Shown piece after piece: positions 35,132-44,597 of a stretch of 64,000 bases of DNA (the stretch's first letter is position 1; every line of letters starts with the position of its first letter). A program made the position numbers and the translations under genes. Source of the DNA: Paracoccus sp. SMMA_5_TC (lineage in GTDB: Bacteria; Pseudomonadota; Alphaproteobacteria; Rhodobacterales; Rhodobacteraceae); assembly GCF_009696685.2 (NCBI RefSeq), contig NZ_CP102355.1, positions 186,001-250,000 on the forward strand, written 5' to 3'. Under the pieces are notes generated by a model that did not search any database, had not been told where the DNA came from, and saw nothing but the letters and a program-made list of their open reading frames with translations.

Positions 35132-36028
35132 ATGCTGATCGTTGCCGCACTGTATCAATTCACCCGCTTTGCCGATCCCCACGCGCTGAAGGCGCCGCTG
35201 GCGCGCCTGTGCTGCGCCCAAGGGGTCAAGGGCACCCTGCTGCTTGCGCCCGAGGGCATCAACGGCACCATTGCCGGTTCGCGCAGCGGCATCGACGCGG
35301 TGCTGGCCCATATCCGCGGCCTGCCCGGCTGCGCCGCGCTGGAGGTCAAGGAAAGCCGCGCCGAAACCATGCCCTTTGGCCGGATGAAGGTGCGGCTGAA
35401 ACGCGAAATCGTGACCATGGGCCAGCCCGATGTGGACCCCACCGCCGCCGTTGGCCATTATGTCGAGCCAGGCGACTGGAATGCCCTGATCAGCGCCCCC
35501 GATGTGGCGGTCATCGACACCCGCAATGATTATGAGGTCGCGATCGGCAGCTTTGCCGGCGCCATCGATCCGGGCACCCGCAGCTTTCGCGAATTTCCCG
35601 CATGGTGGGACAGGAATGCCGAGCGTTTGCGCGGCAAGCGCATCGCCATGTTCTGCACCGGTGGCATCCGCTGCGAAAAATCCACCAACTTCCTGTTAGG
35701 ACAAGGCGTGACCGAGGTTTTTCACCTCAAGGGCGGCATCCTGAAGTATCTGGAAGAAATCCCCGAGGAGCAGAGCCTGTGGCAGGGCGAATGCTTCGTC
35801 TTTGACCGCCGCGTCAGCCTGGGTCATGGCCTGCGGCCGGGAAGGCACGATCTGTGCCATGCCTGTCGCCGCCCGCTGGCACCCGAGGACCGCGAGCGCC
35901 CGGAATTCGAGCGCGGTGTCAGCTGCCATCGCTGCATTGGCGAATACGATGAAACGGACCGGGCAAGGTTTCGTGAACGGCAGCGGCAGACCGAGCGCGG
36001 AGAGTGCTTCGCCCCCGACCAGGGCTGA
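35132..36028 (+). CDS. trhO: tRNA uridine(34) hydroxylase (rhodanese-like TrhO/YceA)
   Basis: The 298-residue protein has an N-terminal acylphosphatase-like part (about 1-95), a rhodanese domain with the active-site loop [10 protein letters not shown] (Cys175), and a C-terminal cysteine-rich segment (CHACRRPL and CHRCIGEY) that may bind zinc. TrhO hydroxylates uridine 34 of certain tRNAs using oxygen. ATG at 35132 is inferred from the family N terminus; the ribosome-binding site is weak. A much longer upstream in-frame extension is antisense to pncA and rejected. Confidence 0.9.
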   Translation: MLIVAALYQFTRFADPHALKAPLARLCCAQGVKGTLLLAPEGINGTIAGSRSGIDAVLAHIRGLPGCAALEVKESRAETMPFGRMKVRLKREIVTMGQPDVDPTAAVGHYVEPGDWNALISAPDVAVIDTRNDYEVAIGSFAGAIDPGTRSFREFPAWWDRNAERLRGKRIAMFCTGGIRCEKSTNFLLGQGVTEVFHLKGGILKYLEEIPEEQSLWQGECFVFDRRVSLGHGLRPGRHDLCHACRRPLAPEDRERPEFERGVSCHRCIGEYDETDRARFRERQRQTERGECFAPDQG

Positions 36029-36272
36029 TCCCGGCGCGATGCAGTCTGTCTGCGCGAAAGAAAATTGCGGCATTCACCCCTGTTCACTTTCCCATGATCG
36101 CGCGAACCCCATGATATTGCGGGTTTTCCATATCCGGCGGCCGGTTGTGCTCACCTGCTGACACGTGTCTGTGCGACCGGCCGGGAAAGGCTTTCCTTCG
36201 CGGTTCAAGGTGCTAGGCATGGCGGCCGAGGGATCTGGGCAATGTCCAGCCCGCAAGGAATGGAGAAGTCAA

Positions 36273-36875
36273 ATGAAAGCAATTGCCTACGCAGCCGCAA
36301 CTGCGCTGGTTGCCGGTGCAGCCCATGCCGGTGGATACGCCGCCCCCGTGGTGGAAACCCCCGTCACCGCCCCGGTGGTCGAGCCGGTGACCATTACCCC
36401 CAGCGGCTGGACCGGGTTCTACGCCGGTGCGCAATACGGGATGGGCAGCGGGGATCTGGGCGATCGCGGCGCCCGTCCTGATTTCGGCGATTTCGATGCC
36501 TATGGCCTGCACGCGGGTTATCAGCACGGTTTCGGCAAATTCGTTCTGGGTGGCGAACTTGACTACAACCGTGTTTCGCCCGACGAGAATTACAGCAACG
36601 GCGACCTGACGCGCCTGCGTCTGCGCGCCGGTGCCGACATGGGCAAGTTCCAGCCCTATGTCACCGTGGGTGCCGCCAAGCTGAAAACCGACGAGTTTTC
36701 GGACACCGGCATGACCTATGGCCTGGGTGTCGACTACAAGCTGGCCGAAAACTTCAGCGTCGGCGCCGAATATACGCGCAACGACTTCAAGGATGTGCTG
36801 GCCGATAGCGAAGGCATCAACGGCAATGATCTTGACCTGAACCTGGTGCAGCTGCGCGCCTCGTTCCGGTTCTGA
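36273..36875 (+). CDS. Small outer-membrane beta-barrel protein
   Basis: The 200-residue precursor has a signal peptide (about 1-20, ending AAHA), a Pro/Val-rich stretch, and alternating hydrophobic strands starting GWTGFYAGAQYGMG and ending in VQLRASFRF, with terminal Phe, the outer-membrane-protein signature recognised by the BAM complex. It resembles the eight-stranded Omp25/OmpA-like porin-family proteins. GGAG upstream supports ATG at 36273. It is monocistronic, with a hairpin downstream. Specific role is unknown. Confidence 0.85.
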   Translation: MKAIAYAAATALVAGAAHAGGYAAPVVETPVTAPVVEPVTITPSGWTGFYAGAQYGMGSGDLGDRGARPDFGDFDAYGLHAGYQHGFGKFVLGGELDYNRVSPDENYSNGDLTRLRLRAGADMGKFQPYVTVGAAKLKTDEFSDTGMTYGLGVDYKLAENFSVGAEYTRNDFKDVLADSEGINGNDLDLNLVQLRASFRF

Positions 36876-36889
36876 ACCAGACACGACCA

Positions 36890-36916
36890 CAATCCCCCGC
36901 GCAGCCCGGGGGATTG
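36890..36916. terminator. Strong bidirectional terminator-like hairpin
   Basis: A perfect ten-base stem (36890-36899 with 36907-36916), loop of seven, lies in the 62-base gap between the convergent outer-membrane protein and flippase genes. Only a short T-poor run follows, but stem strength and position suggest it ends both transcripts. Confidence 0.65.
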
Positions 36917-36937
36917 TCCCCTCTGCACTGCCCCGCG

Positions 36938-38326
36938 TCAGGAAAACAGGGCCTTGGTGATCGCATCGCGGTGCGACGTCAGCGCCATCGCGATGGCCAC
37001 AGTGGCGATGATGACGGCGACAAGGTCGTGGCGGGGATCCCAGGCATGATGGCGCCTGGCCAGCCAGACCGTCACCGGATAGCACAGAACCAGCGACAGT
37101 GCCTGCCCCACCAGCAACCCCGGCAGCCCATAGAGAAACGCCCCTGCCGAAACCATCGACATGTAGATCAGCGCCCGCAGCGACTGCATGACGAAAAATC
37201 CGCGCGAGTCGCCCGCCGCCAGCGCCGAATAATCATAGCTGATCGGAATGACCTGCAGCATCTGGATGCAGGCGATTGCCACCAGAACGCCACCGGCCGT
37301 AGCATAACGCGGATCATACAGCAATTCGACCAGAGGCGGTCCGATCCAGGCCAGCAGCACGGCAACACTGAGCAGCAGCGCCGTCAACCCGGCGCGCGTG
37401 CGCGCCAGCACCCGGCGATGGTCTGCGCCCTCTGCCGGCGGATGGTTGCGATACATCGGAATGAAAAGACGGCTGGCAATGGACGAACCCAGCATCATCG
37501 GCACGGTCGCCAGGAAAAGCCCGATATTGTAGATGCCAAGCTGATGCAGGGTCAGCACCAGGCCCAGGATGATGCGGTCGCCCTGAAACAGCATGAAACC
37601 GCAGATGGTGCTGAAAAAGATCCACTTGCCGAACTTCATCACCTCGGCCCGGGCCTCGGGCTCGATCCGCAGGCGATTGCGATGACCGGGCAGGAACAGC
37701 CGGAACATCAGCAACTGCACCAGCGAGCCCAGCACATTCCCCCAGACCAGTGCCCAGACCGATTGCAGGATCCAGGCCGCGGCAATCGTCAGCAGAATGC
37801 CGATCAGCTGGTTGGCCAGTTCGATCACCGTCAGCCGGCCGATCTGCAGATGGCGCGCGGCGGAATCGATGCGCGTGGGCAGAAAGCCCCCAACCAGCAG
37901 CGACAGCGCGGCCACCGGAAACACGACGGCAAATTCCGGCGCGTCATAGAACCAGGCCAGCGGCAAGGCCATCGCCGCCGCACTGAGCCACAGCAGACCC
38001 CCGCGGATGATCTTGAGCGTCCAGATCGTGTCGACAAAGTCCGGATCGTCGCCGCGCTTGCTTTGCATGATCGCCGGGCCGAAACCCATGTCGCTGAACA
38101 TGGTCAGGGCGATCAGAAAGCTTGTGACCAGCGTCATCAGCCCGAAATCATCGGGACTAAGCAACCGCGTCAGCACTAGGTTCGACACCAGGCGCATGAT
38201 CTGACCAAGACCGAAATTGGCCATGGACCAGGCGCCGCTTCCCAAGGCGCGCGACGCAAGGCTTTTGCGTGCGGCCTGACTTTCGTCACGGTCCGAACTG
38301 GACTGGGTGGCCGGCATCTCGTTCAT
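36938..38326 (-). CDS. Wzx-type polysaccharide flippase
   Basis: The 462-residue protein has about 12-14 transmembrane segments and the N-terminal pattern of the oligosaccharide flippase family (GSGAWSMANFGLGQIMRLV and RLLSPDDFGLMTLV). It would move lipid-linked oligosaccharide across the inner membrane. It starts one base after the stop of the Wzz-like gene, forming an operon with the CpsD-like gene. A short hydrophilic N-terminal extension (about 30 residues) precedes the first helix. Confidence 0.85.
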   Translation of the reverse strand: MNEMPATQSSSDRDESQAARKSLASRALGSGAWSMANFGLGQIMRLVSNLVLTRLLSPDDFGLMTLVTSFLIALTMFSDMGFGPAIMQSKRGDDPDFVDTIWTLKIIRGGLLWLSAAAMALPLAWFYDAPEFAVVFPVAALSLLVGGFLPTRIDSAARHLQIGRLTVIELANQLIGILLTIAAAWILQSVWALVWGNVLGSLVQLLMFRLFLPGHRNRLRIEPEARAEVMKFGKWIFFSTICGFMLFQGDRIILGLVLTLHQLGIYNIGLFLATVPMMLGSSIASRLFIPMYRNHPPAEGADHRRVLARTRAGLTALLLSVAVLLAWIGPPLVELLYDPRYATAGGVLVAIACIQMLQVIPISYDYSALAAGDSRGFFVMQSLRALIYMSMVSAGAFLYGLPGLLVGQALSLVLCYPVTVWLARRHHAWDPRHDLVAVIIATVAIAMALTSHRDAITKALFS

Positions 38327-38327
38327 C

Positions 38328-39830
38328 TCAGCCCATCCCGTCGGTGGGTAGCGGCACCACCGCGGGCGAGGGCAGACCGGGGATCATCCCCAGCATCCAG
38401 AGGGCCGCCAGCAGACCGAACACCACCAATGCCGCGACATAGATCAACCGCAGCCGCTGACGACGGAAATCCGCTTCGGACCAGCGATAGGGCAAAGAGA
38501 TCACCGGCCGCGTTCCCGTGGCCCGCGCGAATTGTTCGCTGCGCCGCAGAACCGGATTCAGCATTTCCAGCAGCAGCGCCACCCCCAGGGAAAGCGCACC
38601 GCTGGCCCCGACCCCCAGAACCGCCATTTTCTTGCGGTTCGACAAGGCGGGATATTCCGGCGGCAGCGCAGGTTCCAGCACCACGAACCGTTCGGTCTGA
38701 TCGTTGTCCATCAGCAGCTGCTGGGTTTCCACCTGCGCAAGCTGGCGGGAAATTTCGGCATAGCGATCCTGCAGGCGGCGCTGTTCGCGGGTCATCGCCT
38801 CCAGCTCGCGCGCGACCAGCGCACCTTGCGCCCGGGCGCGATCGATCTCGTCCCGACGGGCCTGGACATCGGATTTCTGTTTCTGCAGATCGGCCAGTTG
38901 CCGGTCGATCAGTTCCATCTGTCGACGCACGACGTCGGAACCTCCGCTGCCTGCCCCGCTGTTCAACCGGTCGAGCGTATCCTGCAGCCGCTTGATTTCG
39001 GGATGATCCGGCGCAAGCGTGCGACGCGCCTGGGCCAGTTCGACCTCGGCCGAGCGGATTTGCTGCACCAGCGTGGCCGAGGGGCGCGTCTCCGGGCCAC
39101 CCCCGGCCTCGAGCGAAAGCCTTTCCCGCTGCAAGGTCATCACGTCGCGGTCGATGGTCGCCTCGGTCGCGGTCAACTGCGTCAACTCTGTCTGCAGATA
39201 CTCTTGCGAGGTGGGCAGAGCATCCTGGTTACGGGTGCTGAACTCGACGATCTTGCGGTCCTGTTGGGACAGTTGCTCGTTCAGACGACGCTCTTCCTCG
39301 CGCAGGTAGTCCTGCGATTCCAGGATACGCCGGCTGCGGTTTTCACGGTCGCGATTGACCACGCTGTCCGCAAAGTCATTGGCCAGCGCCGCCGCCATGG
39401 TCGGGGTTTCGGCCGTCGAGGTGATGACGATGGCCGCAAGCGACATCCGGCTATCGACCGACACACCCGGGGCGGTAATGCTCTCGATGCGGGTCGAGGC
39501 GCGCAGAGCAGCGATTTTCTGGCTTTCGCTCAGCCCGGGGTTGTCCTCGAACAGGTTCATCCGATCGATCACTTCCAGCAGGTTGGCACGTGCCATCAGG
39601 CGCTGTTCGATCAACTGCACCCGACGCGAGGCCGGCAGGGAACTGTCGTTGCCTTGGTCGATGGCCGCGGGCACATCCAGCTGGATCACCGCCGAGGCCT
39701 GGTAGATACGCGGCGACGAGACGATCAGATACAGCGCGATCAGCACGCCCAGCACGGCAATTGTCATCACCAGCGGCAATCGCCGCCAGATCATCGAGAT
39801 CAGATCCTGAACGGATTTAATCGGTCCCAA
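38328..39830 (-). CDS. Wzz/GumC-type chain-length determinant protein
   Basis: The 500-residue protein has transmembrane helices at about 18-36 and about 462-482 enclosing a large periplasmic region with long coiled coil (about 165-385), and a C-terminal PxxP-like zone before the second helix, as in polysaccharide co-polymerases. It controls polymer length and links to the cytoplasmic CpsD-like ATPase encoded next door. The start is probably a TTG at 39830 with AGGG seven bases upstream; an ATG at 39794 would trim 12 residues. Confidence 0.85.
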   Translation of the reverse strand: MGPIKSVQDLISMIWRRLPLVMTIAVLGVLIALYLIVSSPRIYQASAVIQLDVPAAIDQGNDSSLPASRRVQLIEQRLMARANLLEVIDRMNLFEDNPGLSESQKIAALRASTRIESITAPGVSVDSRMSLAAIVITSTAETPTMAAALANDFADSVVNRDRENRSRRILESQDYLREEERRLNEQLSQQDRKIVEFSTRNQDALPTSQEYLQTELTQLTATEATIDRDVMTLQRERLSLEAGGGPETRPSATLVQQIRSAEVELAQARRTLAPDHPEIKRLQDTLDRLNSGAGSGGSDVVRRQMELIDRQLADLQKQKSDVQARRDEIDRARAQGALVARELEAMTREQRRLQDRYAEISRQLAQVETQQLLMDNDQTERFVVLEPALPPEYPALSNRKKMAVLGVGASGALSLGVALLLEMLNPVLRRSEQFARATGTRPVISLPYRWSEADFRRQRLRLIYVAALVVFGLLAALWMLGMIPGLPSPAVVPLPTDGMG

Positions 39831-39851
39831 TTCGTCACCCTGCCTGCTGCG

Positions 39852-40664
39852 TCAATCTTCGGACTGGTTCAGAACCACACCCATGACCGGGGGCATGCCG
39901 GTCAGCAGCCGCTCGGCCTCTTTCATGTGCGCGGCCGTCCCGCGACGGCCATCGGCAACCAGCAGGATGGCATCGGCCAGCGGCAGTGCGGCCAGCGCCG
40001 CATCCTCGGCCAGAAGCGCGGCCGTGTCGTATATGACGATGTCGGCCGGTTGCGCCTGCTGCAATTCGGCCAGGGCCTGGGACAGGCTTTCATCCTGAAG
40101 CATTTCCGCGGCGTCGGGCTCGGCGCCTTCGGGGGCCAGAACGCGCAGATTGGGCGCCTCGGCCACGGCGCTGACCAGCCTGGCCAGGCCTTTGCCCGAC
40201 CCCAGGCAGGCCGAGACCGGGCCCGACCCCGTGACGCCCAGTTCCCCCGCAACCCCGGGCTTCCCCAGATCGAGGTCGATCAGCGTCACCCGTGTGTGCG
40301 GCTGACGCGCCAGCGCCAGGGCAAGGTTCACGGCGACGAATGTGCCCCCTGCCCCGCGCGTGACCGGAACCACCGCCAGGCGCGACCAGCCGCGGCTGCG
40401 CATCTCGCGCAGGATGCGCGTGCGCAGCAGGGCAAAGCGCTGGGCAATCACCTGGGCGTGCTTGGCGTCTGCTGCCGCCAACCCGGCCGCACGTCGCACC
40501 AGTCTGCTGGAAACCTGCGCTTGCGCGCCATTTTCCGCCGGCGCGCGGGGTTCAAGGGGGGCATGGTCGCTTGCCGGTGTCACAGCTGTGGCCTCTCTGC
40601 CGCTGACAAGTTTTCGCCGCCCCTGCAGGCGGCGTTGCGCCGATGACTTCCATCGACGGCTCAT
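39852..40664 (-). CDS. CpsD/CapB-like exopolysaccharide ATPase with degenerate P-loop
   Basis: The 270-residue protein aligns with bacterial tyrosine-kinase/ATPase partners of Wzz: a region ALLRTRILREMRSRGWSRLA, a Walker A position reading VTRGAGGTFVAVNLA, Walker A-prime TLIDLDLGKPG and Walker B DIVIYDTAALL. The invariant P-loop lysine is replaced by glycine, and the usual Arg after DxDL is also Gly. No C-terminal tyrosine cluster is present. It may be a pseudo-ATPase that still binds the Wzz-like partner. First gene of the operon; its ATG lies 15 bases from the divergent glycosyltransferase start. Confidence 0.8.
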   Translation of the reverse strand: MSRRWKSSAQRRLQGRRKLVSGREATAVTPASDHAPLEPRAPAENGAQAQVSSRLVRRAAGLAAADAKHAQVIAQRFALLRTRILREMRSRGWSRLAVVPVTRGAGGTFVAVNLALALARQPHTRVTLIDLDLGKPGVAGELGVTGSGPVSACLGSGKGLARLVSAVAEAPNLRVLAPEGAEPDAAEMLQDESLSQALAELQQAQPADIVIYDTAALLAEDAALAALPLADAILLVADGRRGTAAHMKEAERLLTGMPPVMGVVLNQSED

Positions 40665-40679
40665 GGTAGCTTCCGCGCC

Positions 40680-41573
40680 ATGAGCCCCACAACCCCAAAC
40701 CCGCCCGATCACGACAATGCGCCGCATTTCGGCGCCCAACCCCGTGCCCAAGGCTGCAGTATCATCCTGCCCGCGCATGACGAGGCCGCGTATATCGGCG
40801 ATTGCCTGCATCATGTTCTGGCCCAGGACTATCAGGGCGCCCTGCAGGTGATCGTGGTGGCCAACGGCTGCCGCGACGACACCGCGGCGCGGGCGCGGGC
40901 GCGGGCAGGCGATTTTGCGGCTCGCGGCTGGCAGTTGCAGGTCGAGGAACTGGCCCAGGGCGGCAAGATCGGTGCCCTGAACCATGGCGATGCCTGCGCG
41001 GTTGCCGGTATCCGCATCTATCTGGATGCCGATATCCGCATGGGGCCACGACTGCTGTCGGGCCTGCATCGGGTTCTGGACACGGATGTGCCGCGTTACG
41101 CCGGTGGGCGGCTGCGCGTGACCCCGGCCCGCAGCCGGGTGTCGCGCGCCTACGCCCGCTTCTGGCAGCGGCTGCCCTTTGTCGCGCAAGGCGTGACCGG
41201 GGCCGGACTGTTTGCGGTCAATGCCGCCGGCCGCGCCCGCTGGGGGGCGTTTCCGGCAGTGATTTCGGACGACACCTTTGCGCGGCTGCAATTCGCCGAA
41301 TCCGAGCGTTTCCTGGTCGACGAACCCTATGACTGGCCGCTGGCCGAAGGGTTTGCCACCCTGGTGCGGGTGCGTCGGCGTCAGGACAACGGCGTGGCCG
41401 AGATTGCCCGGCTGTTTCCCGACCTGCCGGCGCGCCAGGGCCATGTGCGCCCGACGCGGGGCGAAGTGTTGCGCCTGGCGGCCGCCGATCCGCTGGGCTT
41501 TGCCGCCTATGCCAGTGTCGCGCTGGCCGTGCGGCTGGGCCGCAACCGGCAGGGCTGGGCGCGCGGACGCTAG
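40680..41573 (+). CDS. Family 2 glycosyltransferase (exopolysaccharide)
   Basis: The 297-residue protein has the GT2 core: CSIILPAHDEAAYIGDCL, VVANGCRDDT for nucleotide binding, an LDADIRMG metal motif (about 118-125) and a downstream SDDTFARLQF with the predicted catalytic acidic pair. It lacks the C-terminal membrane helices of ExoA-like relatives. It likely adds a sugar in the polysaccharide made by the adjacent flippase/Wzz genes. Its stop codon overlaps that of glnE by four bases. Confidence 0.82.
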   Translation: MSPTTPNPPDHDNAPHFGAQPRAQGCSIILPAHDEAAYIGDCLHHVLAQDYQGALQVIVVANGCRDDTAARARARAGDFAARGWQLQVEELAQGGKIGALNHGDACAVAGIRIYLDADIRMGPRLLSGLHRVLDTDVPRYAGGRLRVTPARSRVSRAYARFWQRLPFVAQGVTGAGLFAVNAAGRARWGAFPAVISDDTFARLQFAESERFLVDEPYDWPLAEGFATLVRVRRRQDNGVAEIARLFPDLPARQGHVRPTRGEVLRLAAADPLGFAAYASVALAVRLGRNRQGWARGR

Positions 41574-44386
41574 AGCGCCGCCGCGTTCTGGCCTGCGCCC
41601 GCCAGCGCCGAATCGATCAGATCGCCAGCCTCGGCGACCGTGGCGGCAAGGCGCTGCGCCAGATCGTCAAGGCTTTCGGCGCCGGTTTCCCGCAGCAGGA
41701 ATGCCTGCCCGCCCTCGCCCAGGCTTTCCATGTCCAGCGGCCGATCGGTCAGCAGCCGCGCCGCGCATTGCAGGTTCCACAGAAAGCGGCGCGCGGATGC
41801 CAGCCGTTCAGCGGCAGGCCGCGCGATCAGCCCGGCGCGCGGACCGGCGCGCAGCTGCGCCGCCACCCCCCGCGCCGCGGAGCCCGCGCGCAGGGCAAGG
41901 CTTTGCGCCAGCAATTCGATATCCTGCAGCCGGCCACGCCCGATCTTGCCTTCCCACGCGCCATCGGGGGCCTTGGCGGCAAAGATGCGCGCGCGCATCT
42001 CGGCCAGGTCGGGCAGAACGCGCGGATCGCCGCCGCGCGCCTGCAGGATCTCGACGCGCAGCGCCTCGACCTCGGCCGCAAGCTGGACGCCGTGATCGCC
42101 GCACAGCCCGACCACCCGTGCGCGCGTCAGCGCCAGATGCTCCCAAGTCCAGGCTTCGGTCATCTGATAGTCCCGGAACCCCTGCACCGAGGTCGCCACC
42201 GGCCCCTGCCGCCCCGAGGGGCGCAGCCGCATGTCCACCTCGTAAAGACGGCCGGCGGCGGTCGGCGCCGACAGCGCGGTGATCAGCGCCTGGGTCAGCC
42301 GCGCATAATAGCTGCGCGTGGCCAGCGGCTTGGTGCCCTCGGAGGTCTCTTGCCCGGCGGCGTCATAGATCACGATCAGATCAAGGTCCGAGCCGGCATT
42401 GAGCTGCCGCGCCCCCAGCGAGCCCATGCCCAGCACCACCGCACCCCGCCCCGGCGGCGGACCGTGGCGGCGGGAAAATTCGGCGGAGACCACCGGAAAC
42501 AGCGCCGCCACCACGCTATCGGCAATATCGGCATATTGCCCGCCGGCCTCTTCGGCGCCGATCAGCGCGCGCAGGTGATGCACGCCGATGCGAAACTGCC
42601 ATTCATGCGCCCAGCGCCGGGCCGCATCCAGCGCCCGCTCATAGCCGCCCGCCGGCGCCGCAAGCGCTGTATCGATGCTGTGGTCGAGATGACGGCGCAG
42701 TTCCTCGGACCCCGGCCAGGGCGAAAAGAAACTGCCGCCCAGCACCGCGTCCAGCACCTCGGGATGCTGCCCCAGATAGGCCGCAAGCCCCGGCGAGGTG
42801 GCGCAGATGTCGACGATCAGGTCGATCAGCTGCGGGTTGGCCTCGAACAGGGAAAACAGCTGCACCCCGGCCGGCAGGCCCGCCAGAAAGGTGTCAAAGC
42901 GTGCCAGCGCCTCGCCCGCATGGGCGGCGGCGGTCAGGCGGGTCAGCAGCTCCGGCTCGATGCGGGAAAAGACCTCGCGCCCGCGTTGCGAGCGCAGCGC
43001 CGGATAGCTGCGCCAGCGTTCGACCAGCGCCTCGGCCTCGGGCGACAACGCCGGGCGGGCGCGTTGTTCGCCGGGGGCAAAGAAATCGCCGGTCAGCGCC
43101 TCGACCCGGGCCAGGCGGCCTGCCAGCCGTTCGGCCCAGGCATCGGCATCGGCCTGTCCCGACAGCAGCGCGATGGTGCGCACACCCTCGGGGGTGGCGG
43201 GCACGGCATGGGTCTGGGCGTCGTTCACCATCTGGATGCGGTGTTCGATCTCGCGGTGTTCGCGATAATGCGCGGTCAGTTCCTCGGCCACCTCGGGCGG
43301 CACCCAGCCCTTGCGGGCCAGCTGGGCCAGCCCCTCGACGGTGCCGCGCGCGCGCAGGTCGGGATCACGGCCGCCGGCGATCAGTTGCCGGGTCTGGGTG
43401 AAGAATTCGATCTCGCGGATGCCGCCCTGACCCAGCTTCATGTCATGGCCGGGCACCTCGATCCGGCCGTGCAGCCCCTTGTGCCGCCGGATGCGCAGCC
43501 GCATGTCATGGGCATCCTGGATGGCGGCGAAATCCAGATGCCGCCGCCAGACAAAGGGCGTCAGCTCGCGCAGGAAGCGTTCCCCCGCCGCCAGGTCGCC
43601 GCCACAGGGCCGCGCCTTGATATAGGCGCTGCGTTCCCATGTGCGCCCCTCGGCCTCGTAATAGGCCAGCGCCGCCGAGAACGAGATGCAGACCGGCGTG
43701 ACCGAGGCATCGGGCCGCAGCCGCAGGTCGGTGCGGAACACGTAACCCTGATCGGTATTGTCCGACAAGGTGGCCGCCGCCCGCCGGGTGGCGCGGATCA
43801 GGCAGGCGCGGGCCTCGTGCTGGTCGTCGGCAGCATAGGCGCTGTCGTCGTAAAGCACGATCAGGTCGATGTCCGAGGAATAGTTCAGCTCGGCCGCGCC
43901 CATCTTGCCCATGGCCAGCGCGACGATGCCGCCGGCATCGGCAGCGGTGGGCGGCAGCTTGCCGCGGGCAAGCTCGGCCGCCACATGCACGCGCAGCGCC
44001 AGATCGGTGGCGCGGTCGGCCAGATCGGTCAGCGCGCCGGTCACCTGCTCGAGCCGCCAGACCCCGCCCAGATCGGCCAGCGCCGTCCACAGCGCCACCC
44101 GCCGCTTGGCCCGGCGCAGCGCGGGGCCAAGCACGTCGGCCGTCAGCGCCTCGAACCCGGCGGTCTCGCGGGCCACGACATTCTCATGATCCTGATGGCT
44201 CAGGGCCTCGCCCAGCCAGTCGGCCTCGCGCTGGATCAGCCCGGCCAGATAGGGACTTGACCCTGCCGCGCCGCGGATCAGATCGCCCAGGCGCGGGTCG
44301 GAAATGCCCGTCGCCTGCCAGGCTGACAGCCCGCGGTCAGGGTCGGCGGCAAGTGGCAGGCGGGTGATGCGGGCAGCGAAATCCAT
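41570..44386 (-). CDS. glnE: Bifunctional glutamine synthetase adenylyltransferase/adenylyl-removing enzyme
   Basis: The 938-residue protein has the duplicated nucleotidyltransferase design of GlnE: NYSSDIDLIVLYD (Asp172, Asp174) in the N-terminal deadenylylase half and NAGSDLDLIVIYD (near 664) in the C-terminal adenylylase half, each followed by a helical PII-UR-EII domain. It adjusts glutamine synthetase activity to nitrogen status through PII signals. Length is normal. It is convergent with the glycosyltransferase and divergent from bpt, so it is monocistronic. Confidence 0.96.
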   Translation of the reverse strand: MDFAARITRLPLAADPDRGLSAWQATGISDPRLGDLIRGAAGSSPYLAGLIQREADWLGEALSHQDHENVVARETAGFEALTADVLGPALRRAKRRVALWTALADLGGVWRLEQVTGALTDLADRATDLALRVHVAAELARGKLPPTAADAGGIVALAMGKMGAAELNYSSDIDLIVLYDDSAYAADDQHEARACLIRATRRAAATLSDNTDQGYVFRTDLRLRPDASVTPVCISFSAALAYYEAEGRTWERSAYIKARPCGGDLAAGERFLRELTPFVWRRHLDFAAIQDAHDMRLRIRRHKGLHGRIEVPGHDMKLGQGGIREIEFFTQTRQLIAGGRDPDLRARGTVEGLAQLARKGWVPPEVAEELTAHYREHREIEHRIQMVNDAQTHAVPATPEGVRTIALLSGQADADAWAERLAGRLARVEALTGDFFAPGEQRARPALSPEAEALVERWRSYPALRSQRGREVFSRIEPELLTRLTAAAHAGEALARFDTFLAGLPAGVQLFSLFEANPQLIDLIVDICATSPGLAAYLGQHPEVLDAVLGGSFFSPWPGSEELRRHLDHSIDTALAAPAGGYERALDAARRWAHEWQFRIGVHHLRALIGAEEAGGQYADIADSVVAALFPVVSAEFSRRHGPPPGRGAVVLGMGSLGARQLNAGSDLDLIVIYDAAGQETSEGTKPLATRSYYARLTQALITALSAPTAAGRLYEVDMRLRPSGRQGPVATSVQGFRDYQMTEAWTWEHLALTRARVVGLCGDHGVQLAAEVEALRVEILQARGGDPRVLPDLAEMRARIFAAKAPDGAWEGKIGRGRLQDIELLAQSLALRAGSAARGVAAQLRAGPRAGLIARPAAERLASARRFLWNLQCAARLLTDRPLDMESLGEGGQAFLLRETGAESLDDLAQRLAATVAEAGDLIDSALAGAGQNAAAL

Positions 44387-44597
44387 GTCGAAACCCTAAC
44401 CGCAGCAAGGCCAAGGTCAATGCCGCCCGACAGATCGCCGAGACACAAATCTTAGTCTTTTCGCCGCTTGGCCTGCGCCACAACTGTTGCTAGGCTTTGT
44501 CACGACGCGACCACGGACAGCCAAAGCGTGCCCAGATGACCCACCGACCGCACCCGCGCCCCTGCGTGCTGTGCCCGGAGAGCCGGGGACGCGATTG

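Noticed and set aside
41768-44260. 830-codon open frame antisense to glnE
   Set aside because: Despite its length it has no domain pattern; glnE on the other strand has all family motifs.
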